DNA from: Cumulibacter sp047975195
GTDB taxonomy: Bacteria > Actinomycetota > Actinomycetes > Mycobacteriales > Antricoccaceae
Direction: 5' to 3'
NCBI GenBank assembly: GCA_047975195.1
Contig: JBKEDB010000063.1
Span: 1 to 64,000, forward strand
DNA length: 64,000 nt
In this document: positions 25,820 to 33,302 of the stretch, in pieces
Numbering within the stretch: position 1 is the stretch's first letter
Layout: every line of letters starts with the position of its first letter
Position numbers and translations under genes: made by a program
The notes under the pieces: generated by a model
The model's input: the letters and a program-made list of their open reading frames with translations, nothing else
Databases searched by the model: none
Told to the model about the DNA's origin: nothing

Positions 25820-27052
25820 ATGAGTACCGGAGTAATCGTCCTCATCGTGGTGGCGGTGCTCATCGTGCTGGTCATCGCGCGCGCGATCAAAGTGATTCCG
25901 CAGGCTCGTGCCGCGGTCATCGAGCGCCTCGGTCGATACAGTCGCACGTTGTCGCCAGGGATGCACTTTTTGGTGCCGTTCGTCGATCGAACCCGCTCGA
26001 CGATCGATCTGCGTGAGCAAGTGGTCCCGTTCCCGCCGCAGCCGGTGATCACCAAGGACAACCTGATGGTCGGCATCGACACGGTGATCTATTACCAGAT
26101 CACCGAGCCGCGGATGGCCACGTACGGGATTTCCGACCTCGCCGGCGCGTTGGAACAGTTGACGGCGACCACGCTGCGCAACCTGGTTGGCATGATGACA
26201 CTCGAGGAGGCGCTGGTCTCGCGTGACTCCATCAACAGCCAGTTGCGCGCGGTGCTCGACGGAACCACGGGAACGTGGGGCGTGCGGGTAGCTCGAGTTG
26301 AAATCAAGGCTATCGATCCGCCACCCTCGATCCAGGACTCGATGGAAAAGCAGATGCGCGCCGACCGCGACAAGCGGGCGATGATCTTGGGTGCCGAAGC
26401 CAACCGCGAGTCGCAGATCCGCACGGCCGAGGGACAGAAGCAGGCCGCGATCTTGTCAGCGGAGGGGCAGAAGCAGGCCGCGATCTTGTCAGCAGAGGCC
26501 GAGCGACAGTCGCAGATTCTGCGTGCCGAAGGCGATCGCGCTGCCAAGTTCCTGCAGGCGCAGGGGCAAGCGAAGGCGATCGAGACGGTGTTCCAGGCTA
26601 TTCACGATGGGAACCCCGACCCGCGCCTGTTGGCCTACCAGTACCTGCAGACGTTGCCGCAGATCGCGCAGGGCGACGCGAACAAGGTGTGGATCGTGCC
26701 AAGCGAGTTCTCCAACGCGCTGAAGGGCCTGGGCAAGCTGACCGGCGTCGATGAGGAAGAACTGTCGACCTTCGCGAATCTTTCCGAGAGCGAGGGAAGC
26801 CGTACGGCGTCGAGGATCGATACCGGTGATTGGTTCGAATCCCAACTCAAGGAACAGGTAGCGCATGCAACCGAGGCCGCCGACGTCAAGTTGGAGCCGG
26901 TCGAGAAGGTTGCGCCAAGTGTGCCGCAGACGCCGGATCTGTCGAACAATCCGGCGTTTCGTCCGCGATCGGACGCCGCCGACCCGGAACCTCCGGCGCC
27001 GCCACAACCCGGCAGTGGGTCCGCTCCGTCCGCCCCGCCACCGCCCCGATAG
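25820..27052 (+). CDS. SPFH/band 7 (stomatin-like) membrane protein
   Basis: This 410-residue flotillin/stomatin-family protein probably works with the preceding NfeD. It has one N-terminal membrane helix (VIVLIVVAVLIVLVIAR), an SPFH domain (about residues 25-185), and a long coiled-coil segment containing two adjacent AEGQKQAAILS units (about residues 203-224). The C-terminal tail from about residue 360 is Pro/Ala/Ser-rich. The coiled coil drives oligomer assembly in relatives. The repeat comes from a recent 33-nt tandem duplication, with 26 consecutive bases identical between the copies. Confidence 0.92.
   Translation: MSTGVIVLIVVAVLIVLVIARAIKVIPQARAAVIERLGRYSRTLSPGMHFLVPFVDRTRSTIDLREQVVPFPPQPVITKDNLMVGIDTVIYYQITEPRMATYGISDLAGALEQLTATTLRNLVGMMTLEEALVSRDSINSQLRAVLDGTTGTWGVRVARVEIKAIDPPPSIQDSMEKQMRADRDKRAMILGAEANRESQIRTAEGQKQAAILSAEGQKQAAILSAEAERQSQILRAEGDRAAKFLQAQGQAKAIETVFQAIHDGNPDPRLLAYQYLQTLPQIAQGDANKVWIVPSEFSNALKGLGKLTGVDEEELSTFANLSESEGSRTASRIDTGDWFESQLKEQVAHATEAADVKLEPVEKVAPSVPQTPDLSNNPAFRPRSDAADPEPPAPPQPGSGSAPSAPPPPR
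26435..26493 (+). repeat. 33-bp tandem duplication within the SPFH coiled coil
   Basis: Twenty-six identical bases occur at 26435-26460 and again at 26468-26493, a period of 33 bp. The unit encodes eleven residues (AEGQKQAAILS). Because the period is a multiple of three the frame is kept, and eleven residues corresponds to a hendecad coiled-coil period. Confidence 0.9.
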
Positions 27053-27067
27053 GTCGGGTCTCGGGCA

Positions 27068-28279
27068 CTATGCGCTGTAGTAGCGCCCGAGCGTCTCGGC
27101 CTTGAATTCGGCGTACGTGCCATTGGTGATGCTGGCGCGGATATCATCGACCAGGCGGCAGATGAACCGCTCATTGTGGATGGTGCACAGGGTGAACGCC
27201 AGCATTTCCTTCGCCTTGAACAGGTGGTGGATGTAGGCGCGGGTGTAGCGCTGGCAGGTGTAGCAATCGCACCCGTCGTAGATCGGTTCGAAGGCGCTGC
27301 GATGCCGAGCGGTATTGATGTTGAACCTGCCGTCGGGGGAGTAGACAGCAGCGTTGCGCGCCACCCGTGACGGCGAGACGCAATCGAACGTGTCCGCGCC
27401 GTTTTCGATCGCCGCGAATAGATCGTCAGGTTCGCTAATGCCCAGTAAGTGCCTCGGCTTGTCCTCGGGGAGTTCTTCATTGACCCACCGGACGATCGTG
27501 CCGAGGTTTTCCTTCTCCAACGCTCCGCCGATCCCGAAACCGTCGAAGTCCATATTGGCCAGCGAACGGGCGGCCAGCCGACGCAGATCTTCGTACTGTG
27601 CGCCCTGGACAACACCGAATAGCGCCTGGTACGGCCGATTCGACCGTTCGGCGGTGAGGCGTTCGTGTTCGGCTACGCAACGCCGTGCCCAATCCGTCGT
27701 ACGGCGCAGCGAACGTTCCTGATACCCGCGGGTGTTCATCAAGGTGGTCAACTCGTCGAACGCGAAGATGATGTCGGCGCCGATCTTGTGCTGGATCTGC
27801 ATCGAGATCTCCGGGGTGAAGCGGTGCATCGCGCCGTCGAGGTGCGACTTGAAGGTCACCCCGTCATCGTCGACATGTGCGAGTCGCTCCTTGCCCTCGG
27901 CAATCACGTCATCGTTGGCGATGCCCTTGGCGTCCATCGCGAGAACCTTCTTGAACCCGACGCCCAACGACATCACTTGAAAACCGCCGGAGTCGGTGAA
28001 CGTGGGTCCGGGCCACCCCATGAACGCGCCCAGACCACCCGCCTCATCGATGATGTCGGGACCGGGTTGCAGATGTAGGTGGTATGCATTGGCCAGCACC
28101 GTCTGCGCGCCGGTGGCCGCGACCTGCTCGGGCGTCACGGTCTTGACCGTCGCCTTCGTGCCGACCGCGACAAACGCGGGGGTGCTGATCGTGCCGTGCG
28201 GCGTGCGGATCTCGCCGGTGCGGCCCAGGCCGTGCTCAAGTCGATCCGCTACTGCGAATCCGAACGTGTCGCGGTTCAT
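27068..28279 (-). CDS. tgt: tRNA-guanine transglycosylase
   Basis: This 403-residue enzyme exchanges G34 of GUN tRNAs for a deazaguanine base. The catalytic region TDSGGFQVMSLG, the second loop region RVARNAAVYS, and the zinc site CDCYTCQRY with a downstream HNE histidine are visible. The start is ATG 28279; the open frame continues upstream only because it shadows yhhQ. It overlaps yhhQ by 4 nt. Aligned by eye to the Z. mobilis enzyme, Cys158 is replaced by leucine (L177, in FDELTT). The LAVGE loop that contains Val233 reads ALEKE (residues 253-257). Those positions separate preQ1- from queuine-type enzymes, so queuine or another base may be the true substrate. Confidence 0.93.
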   Translation of the reverse strand: MNRDTFGFAVADRLEHGLGRTGEIRTPHGTISTPAFVAVGTKATVKTVTPEQVAATGAQTVLANAYHLHLQPGPDIIDEAGGLGAFMGWPGPTFTDSGGFQVMSLGVGFKKVLAMDAKGIANDDVIAEGKERLAHVDDDGVTFKSHLDGAMHRFTPEISMQIQHKIGADIIFAFDELTTLMNTRGYQERSLRRTTDWARRCVAEHERLTAERSNRPYQALFGVVQGAQYEDLRRLAARSLANMDFDGFGIGGALEKENLGTIVRWVNEELPEDKPRHLLGISEPDDLFAAIENGADTFDCVSPSRVARNAAVYSPDGRFNINTARHRSAFEPIYDGCDCYTCQRYTRAYIHHLFKAKEMLAFTLCTIHNERFICRLVDDIRASITNGTYAEFKAETLGRYYSA

Positions 28280-28965
28280 GCGGACGCGCTGCTGTACGAC
28301 TGCTCGCGTGCCTTCATGAACGCGATGACGCGGTAAGTGACCGGAAGCATGATCACTTCCACGGCGCACTTGAAGATGTAGCCGACGAGGAAGTAGTTCC
28401 AAAAGTCTGCCCAGATGAACGGACCGATAGCGGTGGCGATGAGGCAGAAGATGAGCGTGTCGGCGAGCTCGCCGACGAGAGTGGAACCGAGCAGCCGGCT
28501 CCATAGCGCATTCTCGCCGGAGCGTTTCTTCATCGACACCAGCACTTGGGCGTTGAGCAACTGGCCGGCGAGGTAACCGCAGAGGGACGCCAGCACGATG
28601 GCCGGGACGAAGCCGAGCGCCATACTGAAGGCCTCCGCGTTCTCGGCGGCCCAATCGGGTGCGGGTAACGAATCGACAGCGAGGAAGCACAACGAAGCGA
28701 CAGCGCCGAGGAAAAACCCGATCCAGATCGCGCGCTTCGCGCGACGGAATCCGTACACCTCGGCCAGTACGTCACCGAGGACGTACGTCAGCGGGAAGAG
28801 GATCGCCCCTCCGTCGAAGATCAGTGAGCCGATCTCTATCGGCTTCACCGCTGCGACATTCGAGATCAGCAGCAGTCCGCAAAATACTGCGACGACAGTG
28901 ACATAGTGTGAGGCGGACGGCGCACTGCGCGAGGCGTTCACCTCGTTCGCGATCGGGGCACCCAT
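28276..28965 (-). CDS. yhhQ: YhhQ/VUT family queuosine-precursor transporter
   Basis: This 229-residue membrane protein with about six helices is of the YhhQ (VUT/QPTR) family, which imports 7-deazaguanine precursors. Diagnostic stretches are LLISNVAAVKPIEIG, FPLTYVLGDVLAEVYGFRRAKRAIW and a late GELADTLIFCLIA. ATG 28965 has an AAGGAA ribosome site. The stop overlaps the tgt start (ATGA), strongly linking import to base insertion. The 65-nt gap before it, after gluQ, contains two hairpins. Which precursor it takes up (preQ0, preQ1 or queuine) cannot be told from sequence. Confidence 0.92.
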   Translation of the reverse strand: MGAPIANEVNASRSAPSASHYVTVVAVFCGLLLISNVAAVKPIEIGSLIFDGGAILFPLTYVLGDVLAEVYGFRRAKRAIWIGFFLGAVASLCFLAVDSLPAPDWAAENAEAFSMALGFVPAIVLASLCGYLAGQLLNAQVLVSMKKRSGENALWSRLLGSTLVGELADTLIFCLIATAIGPFIWADFWNYFLVGYIFKCAVEVIMLPVTYRVIAFMKAREQSYSSASA

Positions 28966-28992
28966 GGTGCGTTCCTTTGACTAGATCCGGAT

Positions 28993-29028
28993 CGCGTTGC
29001 TGCCCCAACGCGTTTCTGCCATCGCAGA
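28993..29028 (-). promoter_or_regulatory. Two tandem hairpins in the gluQ-yhhQ gap (leader or attenuator candidate)
   Basis: On the minus strand, TCTGC-GATG-GCAGA (29028-29015) is followed after two bases by CGCGTTG-GGGCAG-CAACGCG (29012-28993), a 7-bp perfect stem. The yhhQ ribosome site lies about 20 nt further on. There is no T-run, so a simple terminator is not favoured. It does not match the preQ1-I riboswitch consensus I remember. A processing site or an undescribed regulatory element are possibilities. Confidence 0.45.
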
Positions 29029-29030
29029 TG

Positions 29031-29933
29031 TTAGCAATCGGCGGGTGGAACGAAGATCCACGGCGCGGTCGGTACGTCGGCGAGTGCAAAGTCCGCGACA
29101 GCCTCGCGCAGCGACCCTCGCCCAACGGTGCCGATGGAATCGAGGATCTGCGCCACGACACCCTCGCGGCTCATCCCCCGCGCGGCGCAGTCCGCCAACG
29201 TTACGGCGCCATCGCGCTTGGACAATCGTTGGCCGTGGCTGTTGAGCACGAGGGGCACGTGCGCGTACTCAGGCGTCGTACCGCTGAGGAGTTCGATCAG
29301 GTGAAGTTGGGTAGCCGTCTGATCGGCGAGATCAGCACCGCGCACGATCTGGTCCACGCCTTGGTCTATGTCGTCTACGACGACCGCGAGGTTGTACGCC
29401 AACGCGCCATCCCATCGCGCGAGCACGACATCATCTGGGGTTGATGCTCTCGCGCCGAGAACGAGGTCCTCCCACGCATACTCGCGGCGCGGGCTGCGCA
29501 ACCTAATGGTCGGCGGACGTCCGAAGCTCCGTCGGTGTGCGCGTTCACCCTCGCTCAACTCGCGACACGTCCCGGGATAGCGCGCTGCGTCGGCGTGCGG
29601 CGCCGACTGCGCCTCTCGAATGTCTTTGCGTGAGCAAAAGCACTCGAACGTGTGCCCGCCGCGCACCAAAACGTCCAGCGCTTCGCGATACAGGCTCGTT
29701 CGCTGCGACTGGCGCACAACCTCGCCGTCCCAGTCGATACCGATGGCATGCAGGTCGGCCAACTGTCGGTCGGCGAACGACGTACGGCTGCGCTGCGTAT
29801 CGAGGTCTTCGACCCGCAGCAGAAAAGTCTGTCGTAAGGAGCGCGCGGTGAGCCAGGCCATCGCCGCCGTGCGCAGATTCCCGATGTGCAGATCGCCCGA
29901 GGGACTCGGGGCGAATCTCCCAGCGCCGCTCAT
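29031..29933 (-). CDS. gluQ: Glutamyl-Q tRNA(Asp) synthetase
   Basis: GluQRS attaches glutamate to the queuosine base at position 34 of tRNA-Asp; it is a truncated GluRS lacking the anticodon-binding domain. The length of 300 residues fits. The class I motifs are FAPSPSGDLHIGNL and RLSKRDG. The zinc-binding pattern ECFCSRKDI...YPGTC (CxC, then Y-x3-C) is that of E. coli YadB. The start is ATG 29933; the open frame extends upstream antisense-free but lacks this canonical beginning. It overlaps the EamA gene stop by 3 nt. Together with yhhQ and tgt it completes Q import, insertion and glutamylation. Confidence 0.92.
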   Translation of the reverse strand: MSGAGRFAPSPSGDLHIGNLRTAAMAWLTARSLRQTFLLRVEDLDTQRSRTSFADRQLADLHAIGIDWDGEVVRQSQRTSLYREALDVLVRGGHTFECFCSRKDIREAQSAPHADAARYPGTCRELSEGERAHRRSFGRPPTIRLRSPRREYAWEDLVLGARASTPDDVVLARWDGALAYNLAVVVDDIDQGVDQIVRGADLADQTATQLHLIELLSGTTPEYAHVPLVLNSHGQRLSKRDGAVTLADCAARGMSREGVVAQILDSIGTVGRGSLREAVADFALADVPTAPWIFVPPADC

Positions 29934-30844
29934 CCGCCGCGCTCGGAGGTGGCGGGCTTCTCGCTCTGCGGATTGGCGACGCGCAATGGCCGAGCGGTTC
30001 CGCCCACCGAGACCAGGATGCCGAATAGCACGACAGCGGCTCCGATCCATTCGATTGGCTGCGGATTCTGGTTCAGGAATATCACGCCGGCGATCATGCC
30101 GAATGGTGGAGTCCACAGCGACCACGGGGACACGGTCAATGCCGGATACTTCCTCAGTAGGTTCATCCAGATCGCAAAGCCGAGTAGCGAGGCCACCGGT
30201 GAGGCGAAGATGAATAGCAGGACCATCCGCGCATCGATGGTGGCGAGCGCATCGGCCATGACACGCGGACCGTCTACGAGGAAGGAGACGATCAGCATCG
30301 GCAGAATCGGCACCATCGCCGACCAGACCGAGATCGATAGACTGGACTGTTCTCCTGACTTACGTACGATGATGTTCGAGAACGCCCAACCCAACGCCGT
30401 CACCAGCATCATGAGGAACGGAATGAGCTGGGCCGCTCCGCCTCTGCCGATACCGATGACGGCGAGCCCGACGAGTCCAATGAGTACGCCGATCACTTGG
30501 ATCCGCGATGGCCGCTCCTTCAGTAGCACCACGCCGAGAATGAGCGTGAAGATCGTGACGAACTGGATGAGCAGGGACGCGAGCCCGGCCGGCATACCCA
30601 GATCGATGGCCCAGAACATGAGGCCGAACTGGACGCACCCGATGCATATCCCCATACCGACTGCCGGCTTCCACCCGGACGAAGGTCGCCGAACGAAGAA
30701 CACTGCAGGGAAAGCCACTAGGAAGAATCGCAGCGCGGTGAACAGGAACGGCGGTAGATCGCGCAGGATCACCGCGGACACGACAAAGTTTATTCCCCAG
30801 ATTCCGGCGACTCCGGCCGCGAGCAGGCAATCACGTCGAGTCAT
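29930..30844 (-). CDS. EamA/DMT family permease
   Basis: This 304-residue membrane protein has ten predicted helices in the two-fold EamA repeat (WGINFVVSAVILRDLPPFLF...; second half GWAFSNIIVRKSG). Members export amino acids and metabolites or import various solutes, so the substrate is unknown. ATG 30844 is chosen because of GTGAGGCAA upstream. Its stop overlaps gluQ, suggesting co-translation; whether it takes part in queuosine metabolism is only a guess from that overlap. It diverges from the serine hydrolase gene. Confidence 0.85.
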   Translation of the reverse strand: MTRRDCLLAAGVAGIWGINFVVSAVILRDLPPFLFTALRFFLVAFPAVFFVRRPSSGWKPAVGMGICIGCVQFGLMFWAIDLGMPAGLASLLIQFVTIFTLILGVVLLKERPSRIQVIGVLIGLVGLAVIGIGRGGAAQLIPFLMMLVTALGWAFSNIIVRKSGEQSSLSISVWSAMVPILPMLIVSFLVDGPRVMADALATIDARMVLLFIFASPVASLLGFAIWMNLLRKYPALTVSPWSLWTPPFGMIAGVIFLNQNPQPIEWIGAAVVLFGILVSVGGTARPLRVANPQSEKPATSERGG

Positions 30845-30914
30845 TTGCCTCACCTTACGTCGCCTGACAGTATCGACGAAGCTCCTTCGCACTTCTCACC
30901 AATCTGGAGGAAGA

Positions 30915-32135
30915 ATGCCCACCAGCGACGCCCTCGAACTCGGTTTTGACCCCTCACGCCTGCAGCGCATCGACGACTACCTGAAGAAGTACGTCGACGA
31001 CGGTCGGCTTCCCGGATGGCAAATCCAGATCGCCCGGCACGGCGAAGTCGCGCACTTTTCCTCGTACGGCCAGCGTGATATCGAGGCCGGGCTGCCGGTC
31101 GAGGATGACACGATTTTCCGCATCTACTCGATGACGAAGCCGATCACCACGGTCGCCGCGATGATGTTGTTCGAAGAGGGTGCCTTCGAGTTGACGACGC
31201 CGGTCAGCGACCTGATTCCATCCTTCAAAGACCTCACCGTCTACGAGAAAGGGATGGCGGCGAAGCCGGTGACTCGCCCCGCGGCGAATCCCATGGAGAT
31301 CCGTCATCTGATGAATCACACCTCGGGCCTGACCTACGGATTCCACCACATCCACGTACAGGATGAGATCTACCGAAACGCGGGGCATGAATGGGGCCCA
31401 CCGCCGGGTACTGACCTGGCCGCCGCGTGCGATACGTGGGCGTCGCTGCCGCTGCGTTTCGATCCGGGAACGCAGTGGAACTACGGCGTGTCCACCGACG
31501 TACTCGGGCGCGTTGTGGAGGTTGCGTCGGGGATGTCGTTGGACAAGTTCATGGCCGAACGAATCTTCGCGCCGCTGGGCATGAAGGATGCGTCATTCCA
31601 GGTTGGCGCCGACAAGCAGGATCGGCTCGCGGCGCTCTACGCGCCGACGCCGGAAGGTAAGACGATGCGTCTGGATGCCTTTGGTGATGGGATTAAGAAC
31701 CCGCCGACCATGCTGTCCGGTGGAGGCGGGATGGCCGCAACGACGGCGGACTACTCACGATTCACCGAGATGATTCGCCGCGGCGGCGAACTGGATGGGG
31801 AGCGACTGCTCGGCAATCGCACGGTCGATTACATGTCGCAGAACTCATTGCCGGACGACAAGGACCTGACTGAGGTCGGTATCCCGCTATTCGCCGAGAC
31901 GAAGTTCGACGGCGTCGGCTTCGGGCTTGGGTTCAGCGTGGTGATGGACCCGATCAAGTACGGGACGCTGACCTCGGTCGGCGAGATCGGTTGGGGTGGG
32001 GCGGCGAGTACGGCGTTCTGGGTTGATCCGCTGGAGGACCTGACGTTGATCTTCATGACCCAACTGCTGCCCTCGAGCACGTACCCGATACGCACCGAAC
32101 TGAAGGGACTGGTTTACCAGAGCCTGGTCGACTAG
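30915..32135 (+). CDS. Serine hydrolase, beta-lactamase/class C-like family
   Basis: This 406-residue protein of the beta-lactamase-related family has the SxxK motif as SMTK (about residues 73-76), then MNHTSGLTYGF and a Tyr-containing YGVSTDVLGRVVE that serves as the YxN-like element. A C-terminal GWGGAASTAFWVDP follows. There is no signal peptide, so it is probably a cytosolic esterase or peptidase rather than a true beta-lactamase. The start ATG 30915 has GGAGG 4 nt upstream; the frame is open a further kilobase upstream, but that lies antisense to the EamA gene. Substrate unknown. Confidence 0.88.
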   Translation: MPTSDALELGFDPSRLQRIDDYLKKYVDDGRLPGWQIQIARHGEVAHFSSYGQRDIEAGLPVEDDTIFRIYSMTKPITTVAAMMLFEEGAFELTTPVSDLIPSFKDLTVYEKGMAAKPVTRPAANPMEIRHLMNHTSGLTYGFHHIHVQDEIYRNAGHEWGPPPGTDLAAACDTWASLPLRFDPGTQWNYGVSTDVLGRVVEVASGMSLDKFMAERIFAPLGMKDASFQVGADKQDRLAALYAPTPEGKTMRLDAFGDGIKNPPTMLSGGGGMAATTADYSRFTEMIRRGGELDGERLLGNRTVDYMSQNSLPDDKDLTEVGIPLFAETKFDGVGFGLGFSVVMDPIKYGTLTSVGEIGWGGAASTAFWVDPLEDLTLIFMTQLLPSSTYPIRTELKGLVYQSLVD

Positions 32136-32152
32136 CTCGAGAGCCCGCGGAG

Positions 32153-32205
32153 GGGTTGGGTGCGCGTACGCGGCCGTCAATGACCGCATCATCCGTGCCC
32201 AACCC
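32153..32205. terminator. Possible hairpin after the serine hydrolase gene
   Basis: GGGTTGGG (32153-32160) and CCCAACCC (32198-32205) form an 8-bp perfect stem with a 37-nt loop, 17 nt after the stop. No T-run follows. The 222-nt gap to the next gene shows nothing else I can support. Confidence 0.35.
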
Positions 32206-32357
32206 GGCGCTGGATCACACGTCACCGCCGAGCGGTAACTCGCGGGCACCTGGCGTCCATTAAGGGCCTGCTCCGGCAGACCGGATCGCCGGCCGAGGTG
32301 ACCGCATCGGCCTGCGGAGGACAGCGCCGGCGGGCGCAGCGGAGAGGAGACCTGTAG

Positions 32358-33119
32358 GTGACGGTGGTATCGATGCTCGCGCTGATCGTCGCGGGTTTCG
32401 GCGCGGGACTCATAGGTTCAACCGCTGGCCTCGCCTCACTGATCAGCTACCCTGCACTGCTTGCCTTCGGCCTACCGCCGGTGCTCGCCAACGTGACGAA
32501 CACTGCCGGGATTACGTTCTTTACCATTGGATCGGTGGTGTCGACCCGGCCGGAATTGGGCGGCACGTGGCGGCGGCTGTGGCCGCGTATCGCCCTGTTC
32601 CTCGTGTTCGGAGCCCTCGGTGCATGGCTGCTGGTACACAGCCCGCCGGGCAGTTTCGAAGCCGTCGTTCCCTGGCTCATCGCTTTCGCATCAATGCTGC
32701 TGATCTTCCGCGAGCAGGTGCAGAACGCATCTATGCGGGCCGGAAAACGGCTGCGGTCTGCCGGCGTTGGGTTCTGGATCGTGCTGGCGTTGATCGCGAC
32801 GTACGGCGGCTACTTCGGAGCCGCAGCGGGCGTGATCCTGCTCGCCTGGCTGATGCTCACCACAGATGACGATCTGGCGTACTGCGCGGCTGAGAAGAAT
32901 GTGCTGCTGGGTGCCTCGAACCTGGCGGCAGCAATCGGGTTCATCTTCATCAGCGATATCCACTGGGGTGCGGCCGCGTGCATCGCGGTGGGTGGCATCG
33001 TCGGTGCCTACGTGGGACCGAAGGTGTTGCGCAAGATCCCCGAACGGCCGATGCGTCTAGTCATCGGTCTACTTGGGCTTGGTCTGGCGGTCAAACTTTT
33101 CACGGACTCGCTGGGCTGA
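32358..33119 (+). CDS. TSUP (TauE/SafE) family permease
   Basis: This 253-residue permease is a second TSUP-family member in the window and is not closely similar to the one at 12424-13143. The N-terminal motif GFGAGLIGSTAGLASLISYPALL and the central GGYFGAAAGVILLAWLMLTT carry the family's glycine-rich repeats. About eight helices are expected. The GTG start at 32358 follows GAGGAG. Family members move sulfite, thiosulfate or organosulfonates; nothing nearby defines the cargo. It is followed by a short decayed segment, then HrpA on the other strand. Confidence 0.85.
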   Translation: MTVVSMLALIVAGFGAGLIGSTAGLASLISYPALLAFGLPPVLANVTNTAGITFFTIGSVVSTRPELGGTWRRLWPRIALFLVFGALGAWLLVHSPPGSFEAVVPWLIAFASMLLIFREQVQNASMRAGKRLRSAGVGFWIVLALIATYGGYFGAAAGVILLAWLMLTTDDDLAYCAAEKNVLLGASNLAAAIGFIFISDIHWGAAACIAVGGIVGAYVGPKVLRKIPERPMRLVIGLLGLGLAVKLFTDSLG

Positions 33120-33150
33120 TCGCGATCCTGCTCGCGCCTGGCATTGGGGT

Positions 33151-33254
33151 TCGCTGCTACACGACCCAATGGCAACAGCCGAATCATTCCACGGACACTG
33201 GTCGCCAGTGGCGATCTGGGCTACCTCGATGACGAGGAATATCTCCAGGTTGTG
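33151..33254 (+). pseudogene. Relic of an AMP-forming acyl-CoA ligase C-terminal region
   Basis: In the 183-nt gap between the TSUP permease and hrpA, one frame reads HDPMATAESFHGHW (ending at 33201). The next frame continues as SGDLGYLDDEEYLQVV (33207-33254). Together they resemble the conserved hinge region of acyl-CoA ligases (typically ...PEATAE...GW..TGDLGYLDE.GYL...). The intact ligase at 37211-38899 has KPEATAEAIRHGW followed by TGDTGFIDE at the equivalent place. The segment is broken by a one-base shift, and the flanks no longer match, so it looks like a remnant of a lost gene. Identified by eye only. Confidence 0.45.
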
Positions 33255-33302
33255 TCCGCGACCCGTGCTGCGTGGGTACCGCTCGCGAGACCCGCCGGCG
33301 GA

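Noticed and set aside
28966..29031. Known preQ1-I riboswitch before yhhQ
   Set aside because: The hairpins do not fit the preQ1-I consensus that I recall (short stem with A-rich tail); kept only as an unassigned element.
29886..30914. Open frame continuing more than 1 kb upstream of the serine hydrolase start
   Set aside because: It is antisense to the EamA permease and lacks any hydrolase features; ATG 30915 has a strong ribosome site and a canonical N-terminus.
12424..33119. Two TSUP permeases as parts of one sulfur pathway
   Set aside because: They are 20 kb apart, not alike in sequence detail, and neither has sulfur-metabolism enzymes next to it.
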